Assembly (NCBI RefSeq): GCF_014655295.1
Contig: NZ_BNBI01000014.1
Coordinates: 124,001-188,000 of the forward strand
Direction of reading: 5' to 3'
Length of the DNA: 64,000 nucleotides
Source of the DNA: Streptomyces fumanus
GTDB taxonomy: Bacteria; Actinomycetota; Actinomycetes; Streptomycetales; Streptomycetaceae
Part shown: positions 16,628-25,567 of the stretch, one piece after another
Layout: every line of letters starts with the position of its first letter
Numbering within the stretch: the first letter of the stretch is position 1
Notes under the pieces: generated by a model
Databases searched by the model: none
What the model saw: only the letters and a program-made list of their open reading frames with translations
Told to the model about the DNA's origin: nothing
Position numbers and translations under genes: made by a program

Positions 16628-18133
16628 TCAACAGGACGGGTGCCGCAGCGGATTGGGCAGTTCCGCCCACAGGTCGCCGGACCGCCGCGGCGTCAGCCGC
16701 ATCAGCGTCAGCGCCTTCGCGGGCAGCGGCCGCTCGCACAGCGCCACCAGGTCGGGCGTGCGCGGCAGCTCCCGTACGGCCGCCTCCAGCGCGTCCCGCA
16801 GGGCGGCCCCGTCACCGGCCGTCGCCGCGAGCGCCCCGGCCACCAGGGAACCGAACAGCTTGCGGCGCAGCACCTCGGGGTCGTCCGTGATCATCCGGGC
16901 GGGCAGGTCGGGGACCGCGATGCCGTGCCGGGCCAGCCGGGCGGGGCTGACCCGCAGGTCGGCCAGGTCCCGGTAGACCAGGCGGCGCGGCTCGCCCGCC
17001 GCGTCCAGCACGACCAGCAGGTTCTGGCCGTGCGCCTCCAGCGCGGCGCCCACTTCCAGCGCCCGCAGCCCGGCCCGCAGGGCGAGCCGCGCGAACCGGG
17101 CCAGCCAGGCGGGCGACGCGGGCAGCGAGGTGGTCGCCAGCGCCGCCACCGGCACCACCCGCTCCCCGGGCCCCGCGTACACCTCCGGCGGCTCCCGTAG
17201 GACGGCGGCCAGGTCGGGGGAGTGGGCGGTGGCCGCGCCCAGCGTGCGGGTGATGTGCAGCAGGCCGTCGCCGTGCGCCGCGAGCCGCTCGCCGAACGCC
17301 GACAGGGCCGCCGACGCCGCCACCGACGCCACGGAGATGTCCCGCACCGAGGAGGTCAGCCGGGCGCTCAGCGCGGTCTTGACGTGCGGCCCGCCGGGCA
17401 CCGCCAGAGTGCGCAGCGACATCAGCGGATGCGCGTCGATCCGCCCCCCGGCCGCCTGCCCGAGCACATGCGCGGCCTGCCACGGGTGCACCGGCAGCAG
17501 CACCCGCCCCCCGTCCCGCATCCCGGCCGGCCACTCCCCGCTCACCAGGCACTCCGTCGCCGGCACCGGGACCTGCCCGAGCGCCACCACCGGCCCGTGC
17601 TCGGGCCCGTACGCCAACTGCTCGGCCACCGAGAACCCGGGCCGGAACCGGCAGTTCGGATGGAACGGATGCCCGTCCACCACCCGCTGCTCCCACTCCC
17701 ACCCCGTCCGCGGCCACTCGTCCGAGTGAAATTCCCGCCCGGCCCTCGACAACGCCAGGGACGCCACACAGTGGTCGAGTTCGGCCGCCAGCGCGTCACC
17801 GCCCGGCACCGCGAGGTCCGCCATCAGCCGGGCCGGGTCGTCGTACACCACCGCGTCCAGGCGGACGGACCGCACATAGGCGTCGGTGCGGTACGGGTCG
17901 GCGTGCGGCCCGGAGAGCGTCCGGCCGTCCCGGAGCGTGAGGACGGTACCGTCCCGTCCCGGCGTCCGGCCGGTCCGCCACGGCATCGGCTCGTGCGCCA
18001 GCGCCCGCCACAGCCGGGACAGCACGGCCGCGCGGGCGCCCGGCAGCCCGGCCGTGAACCGGGGGAGCAGACCGGGCCGCACCGCGGCCAGCTCCCGGGC
18101 GACCTCGGTCTCGGCGGTGGGGGGACGGTGCAC
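16628..18133 (-). CDS. IucA/IucC-family NIS synthetase (first of divergent pair)
   Basis: A 501-residue NRPS-independent siderophore-type synthetase. The GTG at 18133 is preceded by GAGGAG; an upstream ATG at 18190 lacks such a site. Family motifs are HPFHPNCRFRPGFS (ATP-loop region, with Arg where many members have Lys), VLLPVHPWQAAHVL, a SSVRDIS segment, ALEAHGQNLLVV and YRDLADLRVS. These enzymes adenylate citrate or another polycarboxylate and couple it to an amine or alcohol. A C-terminal FhuF-like segment (LTLMRLTPR) is present. It is divergent from a second synthetase at 18268. No transporter or amine-forming gene is adjacent, and no DmdR/iron box was seen, so a siderophore product is unproven. 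Confidence 0.85.
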   Translation of the reverse strand: MHRPPTAETEVARELAAVRPGLLPRFTAGLPGARAAVLSRLWRALAHEPMPWRTGRTPGRDGTVLTLRDGRTLSGPHADPYRTDAYVRSVRLDAVVYDDPARLMADLAVPGGDALAAELDHCVASLALSRAGREFHSDEWPRTGWEWEQRVVDGHPFHPNCRFRPGFSVAEQLAYGPEHGPVVALGQVPVPATECLVSGEWPAGMRDGGRVLLPVHPWQAAHVLGQAAGGRIDAHPLMSLRTLAVPGGPHVKTALSARLTSSVRDISVASVAASAALSAFGERLAAHGDGLLHITRTLGAATAHSPDLAAVLREPPEVYAGPGERVVPVAALATTSLPASPAWLARFARLALRAGLRALEVGAALEAHGQNLLVVLDAAGEPRRLVYRDLADLRVSPARLARHGIAVPDLPARMITDDPEVLRRKLFGSLVAGALAATAGDGAALRDALEAAVRELPRTPDLVALCERPLPAKALTLMRLTPRRSGDLWAELPNPLRHPSC

Positions 18134-18267
18134 GGGCGGGCTCCTCGGGTACGCGTAGGACGTCACGGCGTCGGGGCGGCACGGCCGCACGGCGTCACGG
18201 GGGAGTGACGGCCACCGACATACTGGTCCACTGATCGTCTCCGACCCCTGACGGACCCCAGGAACGA

Positions 18268-19809
18268 GTGGAACGCGTGGATGTCCTGCCCCCGCCCGCC
18301 GACGACGCCGCCGCGACCCCGGCCGGTGTCGCGGCGCGCGCCGACGCCCACGCGGCGGCGCCCCTGCTCAACTGCCTGCTGCGCGAGGTGGCCCGGCCCC
18401 TGCCGGACAGCCCCGCCGGCCGGCCCGGGTACGAGCTGCCCAGCGGCAGGCTGCTGCGGGTGCGCGCCGGGCGCCGCCCCGCCGAACCGGAGCTGCGCGC
18501 GGCCGGCGCCTGGCACCGCCTCGACCACCCCGAACTGGTGAAGCTCGTCGCCGAGGAACTGCGCCGCCACACCGGCCTGCCCAACCACGAACTGCCCGCC
18601 GAGATGCTCGACAGCCGGGACGCCCTGGCCGCGCTGCTCACCGCCCGCGCCCGGGCCACACCCCCCGACGACCCCTACCTCCGCTCCGAGCAGTCCCTGG
18701 TCACCGGGCACCCCCACCACCCCGCGCCCAAGGCCCGCGGCGGCGGCCCGGCCGCGGCCTGGCTGCCGTACGCCCCCGAGGCGTACGCCCGGTTCCCGCT
18801 GACGCTGCTCGGGGTGCGCGCCGACACGGTCGTCGAGGACGGCGACACCAGCGCCCTGGACGCACTCGGCGAGGCCCCGCCCGGCTACCGGCTGCTGCCC
18901 GCCCACCCCTGGCAGCTCGACCTGGTCGCCCGCGACCTCGCGCCCGCCTTCGCCGACGGCCGCCTCGTCCGGCTCGGCGAGACCTCCTTCACCGCCCGGC
19001 CGACGGCCGCCGTCCGCACCGTGTACGCCCCCGAGCGCGACCTGTTCCTGAAGTTCAGCCTGGACGTGCGGATCACCAACGACATCCGCCGGCTCTGGCG
19101 GCACGATCTGCTCCGGCTGCGCCGCACCGACACCGCCGCCCGCACCGCCTTCGCGGCGCTCGGCACCCCGGCCGCCTGGCTCTCCGACCGCGGCTACCGC
19201 ACCGCCGGCTTCGCCTTCGAGGAACTCGCCGTCCTGGTCCGCGACGGGCTCCGCGGCCATCTGCTGCCCGGCGCCACCCCGCTGCTGGCCGCCGCCCTCG
19301 CGGAGGGCTTCCCGGGCAGCCCCCTGGACACCGCCGCCGACCCGGCCGCCTGGTGGGAGGCGTACCTCGCACAGGTCGTGCCCCCGGCGCTGACCGTCTT
19401 CGCCGACCACGGCGTCGTCCTGGAGGCCCACCTGCAGAACACCCTCGTCGCCGTGGACGTCGGCGGCATGCCCGTGCAGGCCCTCTTCCGCGATGCCGAG
19501 GGCGTCAAGCTGCTCCCCGGCACGGACCGGGCGGCGGGCTGGGAACGGCTGGTGTACTGCCTGGTCGTCAACCACCTCACCGAGATCGCCGCGGCCCTGG
19601 CCGACCGCCACCCCGGCCTCGACCCCTGGCCCGCCGTCCGCCGCGCGCTGGCCGGGCACGGCCTGCCCGAGGCCGCCGCCCTGCTCACCGCGCCCACCCT
19701 GCCCGGCAAGACCAACCTGCTGCTGCGCTGGACCGGCGCCGACGGCGCCGCCGCCCGCTACCTCCCGCTGCCCAACCCCCTGACCGGGCCCACCACCCCC
19801 TCCGGGTGA
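18268..19809 (+). CDS. IucA/IucC-family NIS synthetase (second of divergent pair)
   Basis: A 513-residue NIS synthetase starting at GTG with AGGAACG upstream; another GTG 9 bp later is possible. Motifs are VTGHPHHPAPKARGG (ATP-binding, with the canonical Lys), YRLLPAHPWQLDLV, RTVYAPERDLFLKFSLDV, ITNDIRRLWRHD, VVLEAHLQNTLV and FRDAEGVKLLPG. It keeps the invariant residues better than the 16628 copy, so the two may use different substrates in sequential condensations, as in two-synthetase NIS pathways. A 293-bp regulatory region separates it from the FAD oxidase gene. Whether it belongs with the cyclitol operon is open. Confidence 0.88.
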   Translation: MERVDVLPPPADDAAATPAGVAARADAHAAAPLLNCLLREVARPLPDSPAGRPGYELPSGRLLRVRAGRRPAEPELRAAGAWHRLDHPELVKLVAEELRRHTGLPNHELPAEMLDSRDALAALLTARARATPPDDPYLRSEQSLVTGHPHHPAPKARGGGPAAAWLPYAPEAYARFPLTLLGVRADTVVEDGDTSALDALGEAPPGYRLLPAHPWQLDLVARDLAPAFADGRLVRLGETSFTARPTAAVRTVYAPERDLFLKFSLDVRITNDIRRLWRHDLLRLRRTDTAARTAFAALGTPAAWLSDRGYRTAGFAFEELAVLVRDGLRGHLLPGATPLLAAALAEGFPGSPLDTAADPAAWWEAYLAQVVPPALTVFADHGVVLEAHLQNTLVAVDVGGMPVQALFRDAEGVKLLPGTDRAAGWERLVYCLVVNHLTEIAAALADRHPGLDPWPAVRRALAGHGLPEAAALLTAPTLPGKTNLLLRWTGADGAAARYLPLPNPLTGPTTPSG

Positions 19810-20102
19810 GGCCCCCCGGGCTCATGCGGACCACGCATAGGAGACGGCCCGCCCGCCCGGCCCCCGGCGCCGGGCACACCACGACGTGGACGAACGGCAC
19901 CGCGATTGTTGCGCCCGCCGAATGAAAGGTATCGCTATTACGGCGACCGCATAAAAGAAAGACGACCTGTATTTGTCTTCCCCGGCGCGGGCGTTCTACT
20001 TTTTCCCGCGTCCTCGGGTTCCGCTCCCACCGGACATACGGCGGGAGCGGAATCCCATGCGTACATCGCGGAAGCACGTCCACCGCTCGGGGGAGTTCTC
20101 GC
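19810..20102. promoter_or_regulatory. Regulatory region of the cyclitol-type operon, with long inverted repeat
   Basis: A locally AT-richer stretch (about 19910-20010) lies before the FAD oxidase. It includes AAGAC/GTCTT arms separated by 11 bp (about 19963-19984). A strong hairpin follows at 20019-20052: TTCCGCTCCC pairs with GGGAGCGGAA over 10 bp, and inner CCG/CGG arms extend it. It ends 50 bp before the ATG. It could be an operator or a 5'-UTR structure. No ribosomal or riboswitch class was recognised. Confidence 0.6.
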
Positions 20103-21776
20103 ATGACAGGCTTGAATCGCCGCCGCTTTCTGCTGTCCGGATCCGGTGCCGCCGTGGGCGCGGCCGTCACCGCGACCGGCCCCGCCTCCGCCGCCCCGGC
20201 CACCGCCCGGCCGGCCCGCGCGACCGCGACCGCCGCACCGGAAGCGGTCGTCGTCACCCGTACCGACAGCCGCTACGGCGACCTGATATCCGGGCTCAAC
20301 CAGCGCTTCGTCGCCGACCCCGACCGCGTGGTGCTGCCCCGCACCACCGAGCAGGTCGTCGACGCCGTACAGCGGGCGGTGGACGAGGGCAAACGCCTCA
20401 GTATCCGGGGCGGCGGCCACTGCTTCGAGGATTTCGTCTTCCATTCCGAAACGCAGGTCGTCATCGACATGCGGCTCATGGACCGGGTCTCCTTCGACAC
20501 CGACCGCTCCGCTTTCGCCGTGGAAGGCGGCGCCACCCTGCTGCACGTCTACGAATCCCTCTACGAGGGCTGGGGCGTCACCCTCCCCGGCGGCGCCTGC
20601 TATTCCGTCGGCGTCGGCGGACACGTCAGCGGCGGCGGCTACGGCATGCTCTCCCGCGCCCACGGCCTGACCGTGGACCACCTGCACGCCGTGGAGGTGG
20701 TCGTGGTCGGCGCGGACCGGCGGGCCCGCAGCGTGGTCGCCACCCGTGACCCGCGGGACCCGCACCACGACCTGTTCTGGGCGCACACCGGCGCCGGCGG
20801 CGGCAACTTCGGCGTCATCACCCGCTACTGGTTCCGCTCCCCGGACGCCACCGGCGACGACCCGCGCACCCTGCTGCCCGCGCCGCCCGCCGAGGTCTTC
20901 ATCGCCTCCGCCGCCTGGCCCTGGGACGACATCACCAAGGAGGGCTTCACCGGCCTGCTGGAGCACTACGGCACCTGGCTGGAGGAGCACAGCGACGCCT
21001 CCTCGCCCTACACCGGCCTGTGCTCCTGGCTGATGCCCAACCACCGGGCGACCGGCGACATCACCCTGCTCGCCCAGATGGACGCCACCACCGCCGACGC
21101 CCCCCGGCTGCTGCGGGAGTTCTGCGACGGCCTGACCACCGCGCTGGGCCTGAACGACACCGTCCGGGTGCCCGAGCGGGTCGGCACCCCCGCCCGCTCC
21201 CGCTACGTCACCGTCCAGCGCCTGCCCTGGCTGCGCGCCACCCGGTACGTCGGCACCGGCAGCCCCACCCAGACCGACCCGAACATGCGCGGCAAGCACA
21301 AGTCGGCGTACCACCGCAAGGGCTTCACCCGCGCCCAGATCGACACCCTCCACCAGCACCTGACCACGGCCGAGCAGCACAGCCGGATCGCCGGGCTGGT
21401 CATCCCCTCCACCGGCGGCCGGATCGCCTCGGTGGCCCCCGACGCCACGGCGGTCGCCCAGCGCGACGCCATCATGAAGGTCACCTACGAGGCGTACTGG
21501 GACGACCCGGCCGACGACGACACCAACATCCGCTGGGTACGCGAGGTCTACGCGGACGTCTACGCCGCCACCGGCGGCGTCCCGGTGCCCGACGACCGCA
21601 CCGACGGCTGCTACGTCAACTACCCCGACGCCGACCTCGGGGACCCCCGCTTCAACCGGTCCTCCGTCCCCTGGCACCACCTCTACTACAAGGACAACTA
21701 CCGGCGTCTGCGGCAGGTCAAGCGCCGCTGGGACCCCAACGACGTCTTCCGGCACCGCCAGTCCGTCCGGCTCTGA
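20103..21776 (+). CDS. Tat-exported bicovalent FAD oxidase (berberine-bridge/AknOx type)
   Basis: A 557-residue secreted oxidase. A Tat signal (NRRRFLLSGSGAAVGAAVTA) covers about residues 5-31. The FAD-binding PCMH domain shows the two flavin attachment residues of bicovalent members: His about 106 in IRGGGHCFED and Cys about 166 in LPGGACYSVGVGGHVSGGGY. The C-terminal berberine-bridge segment ends FYVN-like with VNYPDADLGD and WDPNDVFRHRQS. Known relatives oxidise sugars or sugar-bearing antibiotics with O2 to give H2O2. At the head of a cyclitol-type operon it could oxidise a secreted cyclitol or glycoside extracellularly; that is inference. The 180-bp gap to the cyclase may hold an extra promoter. 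Confidence 0.88.
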   Translation: MTGLNRRRFLLSGSGAAVGAAVTATGPASAAPATARPARATATAAPEAVVVTRTDSRYGDLISGLNQRFVADPDRVVLPRTTEQVVDAVQRAVDEGKRLSIRGGGHCFEDFVFHSETQVVIDMRLMDRVSFDTDRSAFAVEGGATLLHVYESLYEGWGVTLPGGACYSVGVGGHVSGGGYGMLSRAHGLTVDHLHAVEVVVVGADRRARSVVATRDPRDPHHDLFWAHTGAGGGNFGVITRYWFRSPDATGDDPRTLLPAPPAEVFIASAAWPWDDITKEGFTGLLEHYGTWLEEHSDASSPYTGLCSWLMPNHRATGDITLLAQMDATTADAPRLLREFCDGLTTALGLNDTVRVPERVGTPARSRYVTVQRLPWLRATRYVGTGSPTQTDPNMRGKHKSAYHRKGFTRAQIDTLHQHLTTAEQHSRIAGLVIPSTGGRIASVAPDATAVAQRDAIMKVTYEAYWDDPADDDTNIRWVREVYADVYAATGGVPVPDDRTDGCYVNYPDADLGDPRFNRSSVPWHHLYYKDNYRRLRQVKRRWDPNDVFRHRQSVRL

Positions 21777-21956
21777 CCCCGCCCCCGGGCACGGGGCGCC
21801 GCCGTCACGCGCGCCCCCGGTGCCGCCCCGGCGCCCACCGCCGCGCGACCGGCGGCGGACGGCGCCCACCGGGCCCCGGGTCCGTACCCGTACCCACCCG
21901 ACGCCACGGCAGGACCGCGCCACCGCGCCCCGCCCTGCCAGGAATGAGGTTGTGAC

Positions 21957-23240
21957 ATGTCCGTTTCCGCCCCCACCGCCCCCGCGCCGGCCCCCGCCGC
22001 CGCCCCGGCCCCGGTCGGCACCCCGCTCCCCGCCGACCTGCCCAAGCCGCCCGGTCTCACCTGGCGCGTGGAGTCCCGCGAACCCGTCGGCTACGACGTC
22101 AGCATCGTGCGCGGGCTGCTCAACCCGGTGAACCCCGTGCTCGCCCGCGCCTGCGGGGCCGACGGCCGCACCCCGGCCCGCTGCCTGGTGGTCATCGACG
22201 ACAAGGTGGACGCCCTCTACGGCGAGCGGCTGCGCGGCTACCTGGAGACCTGGCGGATCGACGCCTCCTTCAAGGTCCTGCCCGGCGACGAGTCCGCCAA
22301 GGAACTCGCCAGCGCCGTGGAGGTCACCGAGGCGATGACGGCCATGGGGTTGCTGCGCCGCACCGAGAAGATCCTGGCCGTCGGCGGCGGAGTCGTCCTG
22401 GACATCGCCGGGTTCGCGGCCAGCCTCTACCGCCGGGGCGTGCCCTACATCCGGGTCCCCACCACCCTGCTCGGCCAGGTCGACGCCGGTGTCGGCGTGA
22501 AGACGGGCGTCAACCACGGCCACCACAAGAACCGGCTCGGCACCTACTACGCCCCCGAGACCGCGCTGATCGACCCCGAGTTCCTGGCCACCGTCGAGCC
22601 CCGGCACATCACCAACGGCATGGCCGAGATCATCAAGATGGCGCTGGTCAAGGACGCCGCCCTGTTCCGGCTGCTGGAGTCCACCGCCGCGCACAGCACC
22701 CCCCGGTCGCTGGCCGCGTCCGGCCCGGCCGCCACCGAGGTCATCTCCCGGGCCATCGCCGGCATGCTCGACGAACTCGAACCCAACCTGTGGGAGCGGG
22801 TCCTGGAGCGGTCGGTCGACTACGGCCACACCTTCAGCCCCTCCCTGGAACTGCGGGCCGACCCGCCGCTGCTGCACGGCGAGGCCGTCGCCGTCGACAT
22901 GGCCATCTGCGTCGCCCTCGCCCATCTGCGCGGGCTGCTCGGCGCCGAGGACACCGACCGGGCGCTGCGCCTGATGCACACCACCGGACTGCCGCTGACC
23001 CACCCGGTGTTCACCCCCGACCTGCTGGAGGAGGCCCTGCGGGACGCCGTCAAGCACCGCGACGGCCTCCAGCGGGTGCCGCTCACCGACGGCATCGGAC
23101 GGGTCCGGTTCGTCAACGACCTCACCCGCGGCGAACTGGAACGGGCCCTGGAGTTCGTCCACCACCGCGCCGCCGCGCTGCGCGACCCGGCCGCCGAGGA
23201 GCGGGCCGCCGAGGACGATCTGGTGGCCGTGGCGTCCTGA
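21957..23240 (+). CDS. Sedoheptulose 7-phosphate cyclase (2-epi-5-epi-valiolone synthase family)
   Basis: A 427-residue dehydroquinate-synthase-like cyclase with a 30-residue alanine/proline-rich start. NAD-binding GGGVVLDIAGFAAS lies about 143-156. RVPTTLLGQVDAGVGVKTG and NRLGTYYAPETALIDPEFL follow. Metal ligands are Glu about 224 (NGMAEIIKMAL), His about 291 (VDYGHTFSPSLELR) and His about 307 (LLHGEAVAVDMA). The YDVSIVRGLLNP opening and longer length separate it from true AroB. The family converts sedoheptulose 7-phosphate to C7 cyclitols: valiolone-type (EEVS, EVS) or desmethyl-4-deoxygadusol. I cannot assign the exact product from sequence alone; the adjacent kinase and dehydrogenases favour EEVS. 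Confidence 0.88.
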   Translation: MSVSAPTAPAPAPAAAPAPVGTPLPADLPKPPGLTWRVESREPVGYDVSIVRGLLNPVNPVLARACGADGRTPARCLVVIDDKVDALYGERLRGYLETWRIDASFKVLPGDESAKELASAVEVTEAMTAMGLLRRTEKILAVGGGVVLDIAGFAASLYRRGVPYIRVPTTLLGQVDAGVGVKTGVNHGHHKNRLGTYYAPETALIDPEFLATVEPRHITNGMAEIIKMALVKDAALFRLLESTAAHSTPRSLAASGPAATEVISRAIAGMLDELEPNLWERVLERSVDYGHTFSPSLELRADPPLLHGEAVAVDMAICVALAHLRGLLGAEDTDRALRLMHTTGLPLTHPVFTPDLLEEALRDAVKHRDGLQRVPLTDGIGRVRFVNDLTRGELERALEFVHHRAAALRDPAAEERAAEDDLVAVAS

Positions 23241-23278
23241 CCCGCCCGGCCCGGACCGACCCGAGGAGAGGAGGAGAC

Positions 23279-24409
23279 GTGGCCGACGACATCACCGTCA
23301 TCGACGTGGGCGGCACCCATCTGCGCCGGGCCGTCTGGTCGCCCGGCCGGGGCGTCCGCGAGGTGACCCGCCGCCCCTCGCCCAGCATGCGCACCCACCC
23401 GGGCGAGCCGGTCCCCGCGCTCCAGCGGCGGATGGCCGACGCGCTGTGCGAGGCGCTGGGCCCGCACGACACGGTGGCCGGGGTGTCGTTCGGCGCCGCC
23501 CTCGACCACCGCGGCGGCACCGTGTACGCCTCGGCGCCGCTGTGGGGCGGCCACAGCGGCTCCTTCGACCTGCTCGGCGCGGTGCGCGCCCGCCGCCCGG
23601 ACGTGCGCTGGCACATCGTCAACGACGTGACGGCGGCGCTGCTGCACGCCGCGTCCGCGCCGCACCGCCGAGGCCACCGCAAGCTGCTGCTGGCGACCGT
23701 CAGCACGGGCATCGCCTGCCGCACCCTGGACCTGCGCACCGGCACCGTCCCCGTGGACGGCGCCGGCCTCCAGGGCGAGATCGGCCACCTGCCGGCGGCC
23801 CTGGCGGTCCCGGGAGCCTCCGGGATTCCGGCAGATGCCGGGACTCCGACGGCCCCGACGGACCCCGAGGCCCCGGCCGCCCCCGCACCGGACGCCCCCA
23901 CCCCCGTACCGCTGTGCGACTGCGGCCGGCCCGGACACGTCGCCGCCTACGCCTCCGGCCCCGGCATCAACCGGCTCGCCGCGGCGGCCCGGGACCGGGA
24001 CCCGCGGCGCTGGGACCGCTCGGAGCTCGGCCGGCGCACCGCCGCCGGAGAGGAGTTCGAGCCGGCCCTGCGCGCCGCCCTGGACGCCGGTGACCCCCTC
24101 GCCCGCGACCTGCTCGCCACCGCGACCGCGCCCATGGCCGGCGTCCTGCGCACCGCGCTCTGCCTCGACCCGGAGATCGACGAGACCGTGCTGACCGGCG
24201 GTGTGGTGCACGGCCTCGGCCACCACTACCGCGAGGCACTGCTGGCGCACTTGGACCGGGCCGGCCTCTACCTGACCAGCGACCTGGCCCCGGACTGGAT
24301 CGAACGCCGGATCACCCTGGCCGGCCCCGGCGAGGCCGACCCCCTCGCGGGCGCGGGGATCGCCGCGTCGCGGGCGGCCCTGGACACCGCGCTGGAGGTG
24401 ACCGCATGA
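23279..24409 (+). CDS. ROK-family kinase, probable cyclitol kinase
   Basis: A 376-residue ROK kinase starting at GTG behind an ideal GAGGAGAGGAGGAG site. The phosphate-binding VIDVGGTHLRRAVW is at residues about 8-21, GEIGHLP in the middle and the zinc motif CDCGRPGHVAAYASG follows. Between GEIGHLP and the zinc motif sits an unusual 38-residue Pro/Ala-rich insert (GIPADAGTPTAPTDPEAPAA), absent from typical ROK enzymes. Kinases of this type (AcbM, ValC) phosphorylate C7 cyclitols in acarbose and validamycin pathways, which matches its place right after the cyclase. The stop overlaps the next ATG, so translation is coupled. Confidence 0.85.
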   Translation: MADDITVIDVGGTHLRRAVWSPGRGVREVTRRPSPSMRTHPGEPVPALQRRMADALCEALGPHDTVAGVSFGAALDHRGGTVYASAPLWGGHSGSFDLLGAVRARRPDVRWHIVNDVTAALLHAASAPHRRGHRKLLLATVSTGIACRTLDLRTGTVPVDGAGLQGEIGHLPAALAVPGASGIPADAGTPTAPTDPEAPAAPAPDAPTPVPLCDCGRPGHVAAYASGPGINRLAAAARDRDPRRWDRSELGRRTAAGEEFEPALRAALDAGDPLARDLLATATAPMAGVLRTALCLDPEIDETVLTGGVVHGLGHHYREALLAHLDRAGLYLTSDLAPDWIERRITLAGPGEADPLAGAGIAASRAALDTALEVTA

Positions 24410-25566
24410 CCCGGGCCGCGCACCGCGCCATCGTCCGGTCCGGGGGCCGGGTCCGGGTGGAGTACCGGCCGACCCCGCGTCCGGTCGCCGGCGAACTCCT
24501 CGTGGCGCCGCAGACCGCCGGGCTGTGCGGCACCGACCTGCAGATGCTGCGCGGCCTGCGCGACGACCCGGCCCCCGTCATCGGCCACGAGGGCTCGGCC
24601 GTCGTCCTGGAGGCGGGCCCCGGCGTCGACCCCGGGCTCGCCCCGGGCACCCGCGTGGTGATCAACCCCACCCACCCGTCCGACCCGTCCTTCCTGCTCG
24701 GCCACCACGTCGACGGCCTGCTCCAGGAACGCGCCCTGATCCCCGCGACCGCGGTCGACGGGGGACTGGTGACCCCGCTGCCCGAGCACCTGGCCGCCGG
24801 TGACCTGGCCGCCCTGCTCGAACCCCTCGCCACCGTCTGCTACGCGCTGTCCGTCCTGGCCACCGAGCGGCCCCGTACGCTCCTCGTGGTCGGCGACGGC
24901 ACGGTCGGCCACCTCGCCGTCCGCGCCGCCACCCGCCGCCTCGGGCCGGCCGTGCGCACCGTGCACGTCCACCACACCGAGGCCGGGCTGCGCTGGAGCC
25001 GGGATCGGGCCCACCGGGCCGACGTGCTGCTCACGGCGGAGGACCTGGCGGCGGCCCGCGACGGCCGCGAACCCCTGCGCGAGGTCCTCGGCGAGGGACC
25101 GCTCGGCGTCGTCCTGGCCACCCCCCGGGACGCCACCCTCACCTGCCTCGAACAGGTGCTGCGGGCCACCGGCCGCGACCTCGCCGTCGACCTGGTCGGC
25201 GGAGTGCCCGCCGACGCCACCAGCCCCCTCCTGCCCGGCGTGGCCCTGGCCGCCGTACGCGCCGCCAACTGCGGCGGCCGGCCCGACCCGGCGCACGGCG
25301 TCACGGTCACCGCGACCACCGGCGCCCGGGTCCGGCTCTGCGGCCACCGGGGCGTCTCGGACCGCCACCTGCGCACCGCCGCCGCCGAACTCGGCGCCGC
25401 CCCCGACCGCTACCGGGACCTCGTCACCCACGTCACCGGCATCGACCAGGCGGCCCGGATCATGCGCCACCTCGCGGCCGGCCGCGACCGCACCTGGGAG
25501 GGCCGCCGCCTCGTCAAACTCGCCGTGCGCCTCGCACCGCCGACCGCCCCGAACCTGGAGAACTGA
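24406..25566 (+). CDS. Medium-chain zinc dehydrogenase acting on a cyclitol (inferred)
   Basis: A 386-residue MDR-superfamily protein. Catalytic zinc ligands are Cys about 41 (GLCGTDLQML) and GHEGSAVV (His 61, Glu 62). The Rossmann segment TLLVVGDGTVGHLAVRAATR follows. The four-cysteine structural zinc lobe of classical alcohol dehydrogenases is missing; that region reads INPTHPSDPSFLLGHHVDGL. It resembles sorbitol/cyclitol dehydrogenases such as AcbL. The probable reaction is NAD(P)-dependent oxidation or reduction of a cyclitol hydroxyl. It overlaps the kinase by 4 bp and is 1 bp from the SDR gene. Confidence 0.82.
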   Translation: MTRAAHRAIVRSGGRVRVEYRPTPRPVAGELLVAPQTAGLCGTDLQMLRGLRDDPAPVIGHEGSAVVLEAGPGVDPGLAPGTRVVINPTHPSDPSFLLGHHVDGLLQERALIPATAVDGGLVTPLPEHLAAGDLAALLEPLATVCYALSVLATERPRTLLVVGDGTVGHLAVRAATRRLGPAVRTVHVHHTEAGLRWSRDRAHRADVLLTAEDLAAARDGREPLREVLGEGPLGVVLATPRDATLTCLEQVLRATGRDLAVDLVGGVPADATSPLLPGVALAAVRAANCGGRPDPAHGVTVTATTGARVRLCGHRGVSDRHLRTAAAELGAAPDRYRDLVTHVTGIDQAARIMRHLAAGRDRTWEGRRLVKLAVRLAPPTAPNLEN

Positions 25567-25567
25567 C

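Noticed and set aside
18134..18267. Iron-box operator between the NIS synthetases
   Set aside because: Read on both strands; no sequence close to the DmdR/IdeR box was found.
19938..23165. Minus-strand frame of about 1,075 codons opposite the FAD oxidase and cyclase
   Set aside because: Shadow of two well-defined + strand genes; low-complexity Gly/Val/Asp translation with no motif.
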